From assembly GCA_963575745.1 (NCBI GenBank), contig CAUYUJ010014615.1:2010549-2074548 (forward strand): a DNA stretch of 64,000 nucleotides. Reading direction: 5' to 3'. Every line of letters begins with the position of its first letter. Position 1 is the first letter of the stretch. The position numbers were made by a program, and so were the translations under genes. Below, piece after piece: positions 31,700 to 44,580 of this stretch. The DNA is from Prorocentrum cordatum (Eukaryota > Sar > Dinophyceae > Prorocentrales > Prorocentraceae). Under the pieces are notes generated by a model that was not told the DNA's origin, searched no databases, and saw only the letters and a program-made list of their open reading frames with translations.

Positions 31700-32480
31700 G
31701 CCGCCTTGCGGCCACGAGCGGCTCGCGAACCCGGGTCAGCCAGAGGGGGCCTTCGCAGGATCCTGCAGGATCTGGCGCTCTGGCTGACCCCCGTTTGCAC
31801 TGCCCCTGTCTCTTAGGCCCCGACGCTGCAGGTCTGCGGCTACCGCCCGGGGCTGCGCCCTGCGGCGGCCCGGCACGGCGGCGCGCAGGGGGGCCGGGCG
31901 GGGCCGCCGCTCTGAGACGCCCTGGCCCGCACGGAGCCGGCAGAGCCCGCGGGCTGCCCGGTGGCGCACCGAGCAGGCGGTCAAGGCGAAGCCAGGGCGA
32001 GGACCCTGAGATCCGACGCTCCAAAAAATTGGAGCGTGCGGTTTTTGCCACTTTTCGGCCTCCGGGGGCCCTCGCCAGGCCTCGGGAGCGTCAAAAAACG
32101 ACTCAGGACGAAAAACCGGTCCCCCAGGGAAGTGGTCCAGACCTCCTGGGTCCGCGCACCAAAAAAATTGGAGCAGCCGGATGTCTGGGGACATGTCCGG
32201 GGGAGGATACCCCCGAGATCCTGGCGACTCCATGTCTTCGAGCGGGGCGTTCTCGCTCCGTCTCGGGCCCTGGGACCCTCACAGATCGATCCGGCTCGAA
32301 AAACGACGCAGGAAGATGGGGTCTGGGGCTCAATCCAAACCCGGGTCAGTCAGGCCCTGCAAGATCCTGCAGGATCCCGCGACCTAACCCGGGTTAGTGC
32401 GCCCCTGGCTCTGCAGTATCCTTCAAAATCCAGCGCTCTGGCTGACCCCCGTTTGCACTGACCCCCGTCTCAAGGCTCCC
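31700..32480. repeat. Palindrome-rich repeated block
   Basis: GATCCTGCAGGATC, a perfect 14-base palindrome, occurs at about 31759 and 32363. CTCTGGCTGACCCCCGTTTG occurs at 31777 and 32437 with similar flanks. AACCCGGGTCAG-type motifs occur near 31729, 32338 and 32388. The block seems to be a diverged duplication about 660 bases apart. Confidence 0.65.
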
Positions 32481-32514
32481 GAGAAGCCAGGACGAGGAAA
32501 CATCCAGGTGAGGA

Positions 32515-32709
32515 TACAGTCGGGCCGCTGACCTAAGGAACGATAGATAAGGAGCGAGGCCCCTCTTTGCGCAAAGGAAAACCAGGAAGTCCGAAGAAGA
32601 ATACTGGGGGGGGCTCGCCGCCAAAACAGGAGCGGAGCACATGCAAACCCCAGGAACAACCGAGCCAATTTTGAAAAGACAATGTTCCTTGTTCACCGGC
32701 CCGACTGTA
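32515..32709 (+). mobile_element. MITE copy C
   Basis: CAGTCGGGCCGCTGACCTAA at 32517 and the reverse of CAGTCGGGCCGGTGAACAAG at the right end. TA flanks at 32515-32516 and 32708-32709. The interior differs from other copies in the middle (a GGGGGGGG run). Confidence 0.85.
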
Positions 32710-33023
32710 GATCGAGAAACTCTGAGATCCGGCGGCTCTGGAGGATGTCCCCGGCGCCGCGGCCTTGTCGGAGCGTTCCCGAACGCTGGGAGAGCGTTCC
32801 GGGACGCTCTGGAACGGATTGATCCTCGTCCTGGCCCCGTCCGAAGACGGGACCGACTCCGCAGCGGCCGCGGCCACGAGCGTGCCGAAGCCGGAGCAGC
32901 CCCGGCGACGTCCTGGCGGACCGAGCAGCTGAACGCACGGCCTCGCGGGGCCCTCCGCAGGAGGAACACCAAGGGGCCCGGGGACACGCAAACAAATAGA
33001 CACAAAGCCCAGGGGTGGACGAT

Positions 33024-33196
33024 TACAGTCGAGGCGCTGACCTAAGAAACCCCAAATAAGGAACGAGGCCCCTTTTTCCCATAAGTTCAACCTCGATTTC
33101 CTATGGAAAACCTCAGGAAGGCAAACTTTGAAACAATCAAGGAACACCGAGCCCCTCCCCAGCGAAAAGGGTTCCTTCTTCAGCGCCCCGACTGTA
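33024..33196 (+). mobile_element. MITE copy D (subfamily 1)
   Basis: CAGTCGAGGCGCTGACCTAA at 33026; the right end reverses to CAGTCGGGGCGCTGAAGAAG; TA at both flanks. The interior has AAGGAACGAGGCCCC and GAGCCCCTCCCCAGCG. Confidence 0.9.
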
Positions 33197-33490
33197 AGTG
33201 TGTCTGTGTGTTTCTTCCCCTCCTGAGAAAAAAAGGGTGCGCAGATGCACGGGCCCCGGCCGGGTCCCTCCGGGGCCCAGGATCCGCTATGCCTACGCCC
33301 TCCCGGCCCAGCCAGGGGCGCATGGTCCAGACTCCAGGCTGGGCCTGGCCTGAGGTCGGGCATGTCCTCTTACGGGCAGCTTTCCTGGAAGAGAAATTAT
33401 TCACTGCGTGGGGATCCCCATATGTGCATCTCCTTGCTGGCGCTCCCTTGGTGGTGGGACTCGGTGAGGACGAATCTGGATTTAAGTGTG

Positions 33491-34629
<1,139 letters not shown>

Positions 34630-34789
34630 CTGCTCTCTTCGCTACTGGCTTCTGACGGAGTCTGGGTTAGGTGAGCCTGAGTGTGGGTGAGTCTGAGTAT
34701 GGGTACGTCTGTGTGTGCCTGACTCTGAAGAAATGAATCTGAGTGTGAGTGAGCTTGTGTATGAGTGAGTCTGGGTGCGAGTCTGAATC

Positions 34790-35405
34790 CCAATGGTGCC
34801 CCTGGCAGTGTCTGGCGACTAGGAGGCCCGGGTCGACTCCTCTTTGGGAAGCCAAAATGCTGCCCCTGGCAGCGTTTGGTGACTATGAAGCCCCTGGTGG
34901 ACCCCCCCTGGGGCTCCCAAATGATGCCCCTGGCAGCGTTTTGCGACCATGAGGCTCTCAAGAGAGACATGTTGGGGAGGCCAAACGGCAATTTTAGCTG
35001 AGACGTCCCACCAAAATCGGCGCGAACGGGCTCGTGAGATCAGCCAGGGTGGCTCCCCCTTGGGGCTCCCAAATGATGCCCCTGGCAGCGTTTTGTGACC
35101 ATGAGGCTCTCAAGAGAGACATGTTGGGGAGGCCAAACGGCAATTCTAGCTGAGACGTCCCACCAAAATCGGCGCGAACGGGCTCGTGAGATCAGCCAGG
35201 GTGGCTCCCCCTTGGGGCTCCCAAATGATGCCCCTGGCAGCGTTTTGTGACCATGAGGCTCTCAAGAGAGACATGTTGGGGAGGCCAAACGGCAATTTTA
35301 GCTGAGACGTCCCACCAAAATCGGCGCGAACGGGCTCGTGAGATCAGCCAGGGTGGCTCCCCCTTGGGGCTCCCAAATGATGCCCCTGGCAGCGTTTTGT
35401 GATCA
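34790..35405 (+). repeat. 152-base tandem array grown from a shorter unit
   Basis: ATGATGCCCCTGGCAGCG recurs at 34921, 35073, 35225 and 35377, an exact 152-base period, with only a few differences between units. Upstream, 65-base diverged units (TGCCCCTGGCAGTG at 34796, TGCCCCTGGCAGCG at 34861) share the same core, so the array seems to have arisen from a simpler repeat. Confidence 0.95.
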
Positions 35406-35462
35406 TGAGAGAGTGTGAGTGTGAGTGAATGTGACTGTGAGTGAGTCTGAGTGAGAGTGAGT

Positions 35463-35722
35463 CTCATCTTATCTTATCGAGTCCTATCTTATCTTACCTT
35501 TATTACCCTCTATCTTATCGTATCTTGAAATCTCTTATCTTGTCCTAGCTTATCTTATATCAACTCATCTGATCGCATCATATCTTGTCTTATCTTATTA
35601 CTCCATAGGCTGTCTTATCTTATATATTATCATACATTGTCATATATCTTGTCTTACCTTATCATATATTGTGCTATCTTATCTTATCTTGTAGTATCTT
35701 ATATTGTCTTGTCTTATCTGGT
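35463..35722. repeat. (TTATC)n minisatellite
   Basis: Degenerate pentanucleotide TTATC/TTATCTTATC units over about 260 bases. AT-rich compared with surroundings. Confidence 0.9.
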
Positions 35723-35899
35723 GATTATCATTGGGAGGAGGGAGGCGCGAGCGGGAGGAAGGAGGAAGGAGGAGCAGTGGGAGGCGTCAGAGTAATAACA
35801 AGAACCCCAATCCTTAGGATATGGGGAATAACAAATAGTCAAACAGTATTCAGAGATATTGAAAGCACGCGGAACAAAAACGTCCCCGTAGGAGGAAAA

Positions 35900-36062
35900 A
35901 CAACACACACACACACACACACACAAAAAAAACCTAAAAAAAACACTGTGGGAAAACACACACACACGTGTGTGTGTGTGTGTGTGTGTGTGTTTTTCCC
36001 CACGCGTGTGTGTGTGTGTGTGTGTGTTTTTCCCCACGTGTGTGTGTGTGTTTTCCCCACGT
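35900..36062. repeat. (AC)n and (GT)n arms with TTTTCCCCACG separators
   Basis: (AC)13 at 35902-35926. Then GGGAAAACACACACACAC meets (GT)n head-on near 35968, forming an inverted repeat that ends TTTTTCCCC. GT blocks with TTTTCCCCACG then repeat three times. CACACA/GTGTGT arms should form a hairpin. Confidence 0.9.
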
Positions 36063-38740
36063 ATGTTTGATTCTTTGCCAGCATTCCCCTTGTAGAGGGA
36101 CACGGCCAGCTGAAGCCCGGCCAGGATCGGTACCTATGCCTGCGGGCGCACGGAGGAGCCGCGCCGCGGCCCCCCCCCGGGCTGCGGGGGAACCGGTGGG
36201 AGAGCGGGCGAACTTGCCAGCGAAGAGCGGCAGCGCCGCGAGGATCCCAGGAGGCGACGTGCGGGCCCTGGCCCACCTCCCCCCTCAGAAGTCGCGGGGT
36301 GGTGGGGTAGGGCTCGCATGTGGCCTCCTGGGACCTGTTCCTTGATCGGGGGCGGCTGTCCCAAAGCGGTGCCTGCGCCCAGGCGCGCTCTGGGCGGCGC
36401 TGGGCAGTGCTCTCGGAGGCGCCAGTGCCGCGCGGACGAGCAGACCAGACCGCCGGAGGCCGCCGCGGCGGAGGGGGGGTGGAGACGAGAAGACCGAGGG
36501 CGAGGAGCAGAAAGAGAAGACCGAGGGCGAGAAGACAGGACGAGGGGGGGCGAGAGGAGAGGAGCAGGACGGTCGGACAGCGCGGAACGGCGCGACTACA
36601 CACATATAGATATATACGACTGACCGCCGCCATATATATATATATATATATATATACAATCTGGCATGCGCCATGGCACCAGCCAAGGCTCACCGAAAGC
36701 GAGGGTCAAGCCAGAAGCACGTTTGCACCCAACAGCCGCAGCGCTGACGCGCCCTCGGCGCGCGAGGCTGGGCCCAGAGGGTTGGAGGCGTTAGGTACGC
36801 CCTTGAACCGCACCCTGACGCCGCGGCGGCAGAGCGGTTCGTGGACAGCGCGCGCGCCACGCTCGCCACGTGCGGGGAAGCGGTCCCGCCTTCGACCCCG
36901 CACGGTGACGGCAACTGCTCCACGGCGCGCGCGAGCACCCGGAGAGAAACGAGCACGGGCGAGTTGAAAGATCGCTTCGCATTCGTGAGTCCAGACCCTG
37001 CCCCACATGGGCGACTGCAATGCTGAAAAGCCTGGCGCGAAGCCCACGGGACACCGCAGAAACGATTATTATCGCCGGCAGGAGCCACTTCGCTGAGCCA
37101 GGAGCCGCGTCGTCCCCCGAACCAGAGACACGTGTGAGCCAGAGGGACCACAGACGAGGAGGACGAGGAGGATTTGACGACAACGATGGGGAGGGATGAC
37201 GAAAGAGAGGAGAAGAAAAAGTACAAGTACAGCGGGACTAAAGACATCATAGCATCCTTCACGCCGACCCAAGCCCAAGAACATTCGAGGGCACCCTTCC
37301 CCAATAATGCACGAAGAGCAGCCAGCAAACACGAATAGCATTAGGGTACCCTCCCCACACCGACCTCGAACTTGTACCTCGGTCCGAGCGTACTACGATA
37401 ATGGAGAGAAGGGTTACTGCTGGTCATGGGCAGGCCCTGGGCCAGCGAGGCCTCTGACAGGTGGGAGAGCTTGTTGTTGAACAGCTCGAAATGCCACTGT
37501 AGGGCCAGCCTCTCCTTCCGCGCCTCCTTTGGGAGCCGGTCACCAAGCAATTTCCCCTTCCCCTCTCCCCTTCCCCTGCCGATGTCCCTTCATTTCGCCC
37601 GAAGAGGAGGCGGACGACGACAAGGATCAGGGAGTGGATGAGAAGGAGGTCGAGGAGAAGGAGAAAGAGGAGGATGGGCGTCAAAGGAAGGAACAGCAAG
37701 GGGCGGAATGAAAGCAGACAAATGGGAGAGAGGATGGCGAAGAGGACGACGAGGAGGGAAAAGGACGAGAAAACGGAGGAGGCTGAGAAACGGGAGCGAT
37801 AATACATAATGAGTGAAGGCCGGCGGAGAGACAAAGGACGAGAAGGACGAGGAGGACCGAAGATAGAAAGGAGTATCGAACAACGAATGGGACGGGAACG
37901 AGACGGAGAAGAAGCAGGAAGACTAGGCTGAGGATGCGAAATCGTAAAATACCACAAACAAGACACGTGCTCGGGCCATTCCGAACTCTTGCACAACACG
38001 CGCTGCGGAGGGGCTCCGTTAGCCGAGCACAGCCCCGCCAAGTCTGAAGCCAAAACTACCGAAATAATCGGAACCGACGCCAGATCTTCAACCAAACGCA
38101 CCAACGCATTGACGCACCACGTCTGCGAGACGCTGATCAGAAACACCTTACGATATACATCAATACGCATCAATGCGTGTAGCTCTGTTGTCCAAGAGGC
38201 GACCGGACCAACATCGAGGCCGTGATACCGTTGAAGAGAAGACTTGCGGAAAACCTCCACTTAGCGCTCAATGTCTATTACCGAATCTACGCACAACTGG
38301 TCGCCCACCGCAGCCCTGCCCGTCTTGAGGCGGGCCCTGGCGCTGTGATCAACCGCGAGCACCGGCGTCCCACGGCCATCGACGGCAACTTGGCGCTGTG
38401 TGCCCCTCTTGCCGTATGTCCTTCAAGTTGTACCGAAAAATGATGATGCATCGGTGGTGAAAAAAAACCTGGGGGGAACAAAAAAACCCGGGGTGAAAAA
38501 AAACGGTTTTTTTCGCGCCTGGTTTTTTCACCCCCGCGTCGTATTCTCATTTGACAGAGCGCGTTTCACAGGCGCTCGGGCGCGACATCTTCCCTGGCGC
38601 GCCGACGGCTGCGAACCGACGAACCGGCGAGCCGACCCCCGCCGCCCTCCACGCAGAGCGCCCCCCTCTTCCACCCCCACCCCCCTTCGCGCAGAACGCC
38701 CCCCTCCTCCAAAATCCACCACCCCTGGCGCCAGTCACCG
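36063..38740. other. No secure gene
   Basis: Includes (TA)n at 36632-36657. Minus frames around 38260-37930 (MEVFRKSSLQRYHGLDVGP, DVYRKVFLISVSQTWCVN) and plus or minus frames around 36800-37030 look moderately protein-like. They are short and have no recognised motif. Confidence 0.3.
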
Positions 38741-38744
38741 CCGT

Positions 38745-38765
38745 CATCGTCGTTGTCGTCGTCGC

Positions 38766-38801
<36 letters not shown>

Positions 38802-38865
38802 CGCCCCCTGGCGCCAGCAAGCGACGACGGCGGCGACGGCGACGACGACGATCGGCGCCATGGGG
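38745..38865. repeat. (GTC)n facing (GAC)n
   Basis: GTC/GCC trinucleotides (38745-38805) are followed after CCCTGGCGCCAGCAAG by GAC/GGC trinucleotides, making an imperfect inverted repeat. Confidence 0.8.
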
Positions 38866-39089
38866 GAAGGGGGGACACCCTTCTTGCTCAATTGGGAGGG
38901 GTCGAACCTCCGTCCTCCACTTGCGCGAATGGCAGGGGGGGGGGAGATTGGACACCACTTGGGGGCGGCAAAAGGAATCTCTGGGGGTCTGGCATGTTGT
39001 CCCCGTCATCCTGTGTGTTGGATCTTCGTTTTGAATCCGCAGCGCCGCGCGTCTCCTCCTTCCTTCCTCTGTTCTTCCTTCCTTACTCT

Positions 39090-39838
39090 TCCCCCTCCTC
39101 CTCCTCCTCCTCCTCCTTCTCCTCTCCTCCATTTCCTTTCCTTTCGCTAACTTCTCCCTGTCGCACCCGAGGCCAATTTTTAGAGCGGGCCGGGCGTTTC
39201 GCCTGAGACTTCCTTACCATTTATGACCCTGACGCTTAAAATGTGGCAACAGTTTTACAAATGGAGGGCGGGTGGTTTTCAAAATGTGGCTCTCGCCCTA
39301 GCGCCGCGTACATTCGCTTTAAACATTTGCAAGAGCTTCACGGATTGAGGGCGGTTCTTTTTCAAAATGTGGCGCTCGCCTTAGCGCTGCGCGCATTCGT
39401 TTTAAACATGTGTACGGGCTTCACGGAATGAGGGCAGTTCCTTTTCAAAATGTGGCTCTCGCCTCAACGCCGCGCACATTTGTTTATATCAGTTGCAAGA
39501 GCTTCGCGGAATCCGATGATCGACGTACCAGAAATTGCGTTCTGGAGAAATTCAAGAGCGGGGGTTGCAACAATTACGTTGAGTCGCTTTTGGCGTTCTG
39601 ACACGATTCAGGCGTGCTGGCACGATTCATGATCGTCAAGACGCAACAGTCAAGTTGACCCGTGGCGTTGAAATGCCGAGATCAATAATTTGGCATGCTT
39701 CAGAATCTTCAAACAGTTGTCTTCCGACGAGGCAGCTCCCTCAGTGAGAATGCACCGTCGTAGCGGCCTATGAAAGAGGGAGCTTGGAGGGAGGTGTATC
39801 CCAACATCGTTGATGATTCTTGGGCTTACACAGGGTCG
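39090..39838 (+). repeat. TCC-flanked composite repeat, copy 4
   Basis: TCC-rich tract (39090-39135), head (CTCCCTGTCGCACCCGAGG, GGGCCGGGCGTTTCGCCTGA), three 83-base units (AAAATGTGGC at 39281, 39364 and 39447), middle with CACGATTCAGGCGTGC, and tail (GGAGCTTGGAGGGAGGTGTA, TTACACAGG) ending near 39838. Here the tail is not followed by TCC but by the 39850 tandem repeat. Confidence 0.8.
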
Positions 39839-39849
39839 CATGCCGCCGC

Positions 39850-40095
39850 CCAGCCATCTCGGCAGACCCCTCACACGTTTCGTGGCCCCACTGGGAGCTC
39901 CACCCAAGGCCCACCCTTCAGGAGCTCCACCGAAGGCCTCCGAGGCAGGGTTCGCATGCCCCCCCCCGACCATTTCGGCACACCCCTCACACGTTTCGTG
40001 GCCCCACAGGGAGCTCCACCGAAGGTATCAGTGGCAGAATTCGCATAATTATGGCGCCCCCGACCATTTCGGCACACCCCTCAGACGTTGTGACG
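39850..40095. repeat. Tandem repeat of about 95-118 bases
   Basis: CCTCACACGTTTCGTGGCCC occurs at about 39870 and 39988 with a weaker third copy at 40078. CATTTCGGCACACCCCTCA occurs at 39973 and 40066. Two and a half diverged units. Confidence 0.75.
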
Positions 40096-40262
40096 TTGTG
40101 GCCCCATGGACAGGTCCCTGGCGAAACGTTTAAGGTTACTGCAGATTCAATACATGTGTTTTCATGTACCCAGCGGCCCTGCCTGTCGTCGTCGCCTCGT
40201 GTTTGAAATAGGGTGGGTTCTTCGCCGGGCTAATTTTTGGGGCTGGTCGGACACGCGCACGC

Positions 40263-40274
40263 GCACACACGCGA

Positions 40275-40326
<52 letters not shown>

Positions 40327-40465
40327 ACACACACACACACACGCGCGCGCACACACAAACACACAAACAAACACACACAAACACAAACACACTGTTTTGC
40401 GTCGGCAGAGTGACTGCGCTGGCGATGAAGAGCACTCAATCACACACACACACACACACACACAC
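40263..40465. repeat. (AC)n microsatellite
   Basis: AC dinucleotides at 40263-40400, with CG and AAAC interruptions, and again at 40441-40465. Confidence 0.95.
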
Positions 40466-40759
40466 GCACGCCCTCAAACGACCACGGAAAGCGCCCTTTC
40501 ATTTGAACACTTCTCGCTACAGGTTTCCACGATAACGCTGCTCCAAGCTGCGCGGCCCCCTCGAGGATGACCATTCCGACCATGCAGCATTGAGGGTGTT
40601 GTCCTTGCATGTTGGGCGGATTCAATGATGTCGGGGGAATCTCGCCTCAGTGCCCCCCTCCCTCCTCATCCAGAGTCCCTGTGCGTCTCGAGCGCGCGCG
40701 TACTGGCTCGTAGTCAGCAGTCCCACGAGCTGCAACCATCCACCCTTGAATCGCCTCAC

Positions 40760-41440
40760 CTCCTGTGGTCCCCATGAAGTTTGCTGCGCCTCGAGTGGGC
40801 CGTCGAGTGCTGCGCGTTGACCGCCCAGGAGTGGATCAGGCAGCTGGCCGTCTCCACTTTCTTGCTGGTCGACCCCTTGGACTAGAATATCTGGACCAGC
40901 TGTTGTTCTACTCGTACAAGAAGCGGCTTCGCCGTCTGCTTCCCATCAAGCGCTGACCCAGTCACGTAAGAGTTGGCAACGACATCCTTCTTCTGGTGAG
41001 CTCCGTTGACTGTCCACCCGATAGGTGGGCCATCTATCGGGCGTCCTCCCACGAGCTTGAGCAAAACCAAACTAACGTCCGAACAGCAGAAGGTATAGTC
41101 CAAAATTGTCCTTACCCCGCTGCTGCAATATGCACGAGTACTTGGACGCCAACCCTCGGCGAGGAAGGTCGACCCAGCGCGGCCACGGAAACGACGGATC
41201 GTCGCGAGAAACACAACTTCCAGCAACGGTGTCCCCCGTAACTTCCGTCCACATCCCCGTCCAGGATCTCCAGGGAAGCCATCGATCCCAGGCCGCGCTG
41301 GACCGATGCCCCGAAGTGCGATGCCAAGGAAGTGCCCGCATCGGCAAAAGTGGCGCGGTGACCGTCGACGACACCGGCGAGAGCATCTCTGCGCTCTTCC
41401 AAACCGTGACCACACGTCTGGCAAACAGCAACTGGAAACA
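40760..41440 (-). pseudogene. Possible endonuclease-domain remnant
   Basis: Minus frames read ERRDALAGVVDGHRATFADA and later, in another frame, LLEVVFLATIRRFRGRAGST followed by VRTILDYTFCCSDVSLVL and GRPIDGPPIGWTVNG. The (S)x(I/L)DY....SD pattern followed by a hydrophobic strand weakly resembles the end of an exonuclease-endonuclease-phosphatase domain as in LINEs. A TAG follows VRVEQQLVQIF and coding-like sequence continues after it. It is decayed and the assignment is tentative. Confidence 0.3.
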
Positions 41441-41442
41441 CA

Positions 41443-41622
41443 TACAGTCGGGGCGTTGACCTAAGGAACCCTAAATAAGGAACGAGGTCCCTTATTTCCA
41501 TAAGTTAACCTTCGATTTCCTGTCGAAGACATAAGGAAAGCCTGAGGCAAGCTGCGAAACACTTAAGGAACGCGGAGCCCCTCCCCAACGAAAAGGGTTC
41601 CTTCTTCAGGGCTACGACTGTA
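41443..41622 (+). mobile_element. MITE copy E (subfamily 1)
   Basis: CAGTCGGGGCGTTGACCTAA at 41445; the right end reverses to CAGTCGTAGCCCTGAAGAAG; TA at 41443-41444 and 41621-41622. Nearly identical to copy G over most of its length, so this subfamily moved recently. Confidence 0.92.
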
Positions 41623-42719
41623 GACCTAAAAGCACGACAGCAGCCCCCGTCGCCGTGGCCACGTGCGCCGACCTTCTCGAGGCGGCGAGCCCGCAGAACC
41701 CAGCGCGGGCCCAGCGCGGGTGGAAACCGGCAGCCTGCCACGCGCATCGAAGCTGCAGCCCTCACCTCGCGAGAGCGTCATAACCACAAGACGAAGCAGC
41801 TTGAATAGAAGTACTTTACGAATGGCAGGCATCGGGGGCTGAATGGCACTCCCCGAGACGACGCGCTTGTCGGAGGCCCGCCAAATCCGATGGAGCCAGA
41901 GCCTTCCTCGCCTGCATCGCGCCTCCGGAAGATGTCCCAAGACGGCCCCTTCACTAAGCGAGCACCCCCACTCCGCCCCGCTCGACATCTGGAGCGGCCA
42001 GCCCGACTCCTGCGGGTACTCAGCCAACTTTATATGGCGTGGAGCTCCGCCAACCCTGGTCACCCGGATGTGCCGCGCCCCCATCTTACCTTTGTGCGCT
42101 CGAATTGATGCGTCTATTGCTCGACCTCGTGGCTTCCGGCGCCGAGTAGAACATAGCCGGATACTGACGGAAAATTGCGATGACTGCGTCCAATTCCACG
42201 CGCGCGGAACGAATATTCGAGCCGATCGAGCCGATCGCGGACGCCACCGACCCGGAATTCTCGCTGGAAGCCGCGCGCGTTGTTTGCGCGCTCGAGCGGC
42301 TGCGGATTTTCGAAGATGCTGAAATATTCGTATTGGGGGCCTTTTTTTTAATTGTTCCAGATCACATATTCGCGCGGCCCACACTTACGAGCATGATGGT
42401 AGCAGGACCCATGACTCGCACGATGCCATCGCCCATGGACGCGCCTTGCTTCGGCGTCACCAGCATCGGCACCTCCTCGGCTCAAGCAGGTGCCACTTCT
42501 GGCCATGACGGCCCCGGCGCGACCAGGAGCCGCCGACCTGACCCCCACGTTGGCACCCGCCCGTCGGAGAACGCCGCCCGCCGTCGCTGCGCGGTCCGTT
42601 CCTGCGGGCGCTTCCCCGGCGCAAGCCGAGACGCTGTCGGCCGCCTGGGCCGCCGACCTGACCGGGAACTGCCACATTGTCGCACCGAAGCTGCGATTGG
42701 CCCATCGAACCTCGAGATG
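41623..42719. other. No secure gene
   Basis: A minus frame through 42384-41800 is open (for example RGRLWLHRIWRASDKRVV and IRKVLLFKLLRLVVMTL) but has no recognised motif and is not bounded by clear signals. Confidence 0.3.
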
Positions 42720-42891
42720 TACAGTCGGGCTGCTGAAATAAGGAACGCTGAAGAAGGAACGACGCCCCTCTGCGGCTTTAAAAAAGCCTGGGTGTACGAG
42801 GACGACCAGAGGAGCAGCCGCGGAAGGACGTAAAGGAACATCGAGCCCCTTCCGAATCCAAACTGTCCCCTATTTCAGCGTCTTGGCCGTA
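42720..42891 (+). mobile_element. MITE copy F (subfamily 2)
   Basis: CAGTCGGGCTGCTGAAATAA at 42722; the right end reverses to CGGCCAAGACGCTGAAATAG; TA at both flanks. It matches copy A closely, including CATCGAGCCCCTTCCGAATC, and so shows the empty site for the nested insertion in copy B. Confidence 0.92.
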
Positions 42892-43297
42892 CGCGTTTCC
42901 TCCTCGCCCCCCGCACGACGCCCGAGATCCCCAGCGCCCGCGCAAGAGCGCGGCGCAGGAGGCAGGCGCGCGCCGCCTGGCGGCCCAGGAGCGCCAGGGG
43001 CGCGGCCACCCCCGGCGAGCCTCGAGCCGAAACGGCCCGAGCCGAAGTGGCCGCGGCGATCATGGCCAAGGGGGACGAGGGAGCGAAGGGAGGCGGCGGA
43101 GGAGGGGCAGCAGGAGGAGCAGGCGGAGGGGGAGATGGGGGAAGGAGGCGTCAGGGGCGGAGCGGGACGAGGACAGAGAGGCGAGGCGAGACGAGACGGC
43201 GCAGGACCCCAGCAGCTGCTGGCTCCTGATCTCACGGCTCGGCACTGCTGGGTGAGAGCTGAAGCAGTGACAGTCTGCCGCCGGCAACTTCAACGCG

Positions 43298-43470
43298 TAC
43301 AGTCGGGGCGTTGACCTAAGGAACCCTAAATAAAGAACGAGGCCACCATAAGTTAACCTTCGATTTGCTATCGAAAACATAAGGAAAACCTGAGGCAAGC
43401 TGTGAAACACTCAAGGAACGCGGAGCCCCTCCCCAACGAAAAGGGTTCCTTCTTCAGGGCCACGACTGTA
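43298..43470 (+). mobile_element. MITE copy G (subfamily 1)
   Basis: CAGTCGGGGCGTTGACCTAA at 43300; the right end reverses to CAGTCGTGGCCCTGAAGAAG; TA at 43298-43299 and 43469-43470. Confidence 0.92.
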
Positions 43471-43614
43471 CATCGGGGCAGGCCCGCGGGGCCTGCTTGC
43501 CGGGGGGAACCTCCTGGGCCCGCGCAGGCACGAGGGCGCGCCGGAACACTGCGTGAGCTCTGGCGGGGGGAGGCGCAGGGCACCCGGGCCCAGAACTTCC
43601 ACCCCTGGGCCACC

Positions 43615-44112
43615 GAGGGCGGGGAGGGAGGGGGGAGGAGGGAGGAGGGCGGAGGGCGGAGGGCGGAGGGAGGAGGGAGGAGGGGGGGGGGGGGGGGGGG
43701 GGGGGGAGGGAGGAAGGGGGGGGGGCGCCTGGCCCCTCGGGACCTCCGAGGGCCGAGGCGAAGGTTTCAGAAGACAGCGCAGCAGCCTCCGGCCGCTCAG
43801 GCGGCAGGGCGCGCCCTCGCGCCTCGCGCCTCGCGCCTCGCGCGCCGCCCCCCGCCCCTCCCTCCTCCTCCTCTCTCCTCCTCCTCCCTCCTCCTCCTCC
43901 TCCTCCTCCTCCTCCTCCTCCTCCTCCTCCTCCCTCCTCCTCCTCCTCCTCTCCTCCCTCCCCCTCTCCTCCTCCTCCTCCTCCTCCTCCTCCTCCTCCC
44001 CCTCCTCCTCCTCCTCCTCCTCCTCCTTTTTCTTTTCCTTATGTTTCTCTTTCTCTTTCTCCTTTTTCGCCTTTTCCTCCTCCTCCTCCTCCTCCTCCTC
44101 CTCCTGCTCCTC
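43615..44112. repeat. GGA/G-run and TCC tracts
   Basis: GGA/GGGC tract with a G homopolymer (43682-43708), then after 120 bases a 250-base TCC tract (43858-44110) interrupted by a T-rich TTTTTCTTTTCC segment. Confidence 0.95.
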
Positions 44113-44169
44113 CGCCCCCGACCCCCCTCAGTGAAACGAGCGCCCACTTACAGACACTGCCCGCGCTAT

Positions 44170-44580
44170 ACAAGCGACCTCGCGGGAGGGCCGATCGGCA
44201 TTGGAAAATAACGTGGAAAATATCATGTTCTCTGGCATCGAATATCAGCAGCGCGCTGCCCATCACTCCAATCGTTGTCTCGTGAACTGCCTCCGCGGTA
44301 GTTGTTGCGCGCTCACTGCTGCCACCAGCCCATCTCCGAAGTCCGTCGATGTCGACGTCTCCTGCACCGCCGCATGAATTTGTCGCCCGAATGCCCCCGG
44401 AGGCGGGCCGACGATCTTCGCGGCCCCGCCTGCTGTCACCAGGCCTTTGATCATCGCCAAACACAACTCCAAAAACGTCACTGGTGGCACCTCGACTAGC
44501 CATTTGACCTTGGCCCTGGAGCGCCGCGCCAACTGTGGACGCGCGAACGGGCTGTTTGCCCTGGGGTTCAGCATGAGGTC
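44170..44580 (-). CDS. Hypothetical minus-strand exon(s)
   Basis: From about 44574, MLNPRANSPFARPQLARRSR, KWLVEVPPVTFLELCLAMIK and GLVTAGGAAKIVGPPPGAFG are protein-like. Near 44330 the signal moves to another frame (VHETTIGVMGSALLIFDARE). No family is recognised. It may be two exons or a broken gene. Confidence 0.3.

Noticed and set aside
34921-35405. 152-base units as a CRISPR or coding repeat
   Set aside because: Units are continuous and near-identical with no variable spacers, and the open frame across them does not persist.
38830-38960. tRNA-like T-arm on minus (GGAGGTTCGACCCCTCC)
   Set aside because: A stem with a TTCGA loop is present, but no matching 7-base acceptor stem, D-arm or anticodon arm is found upstream.
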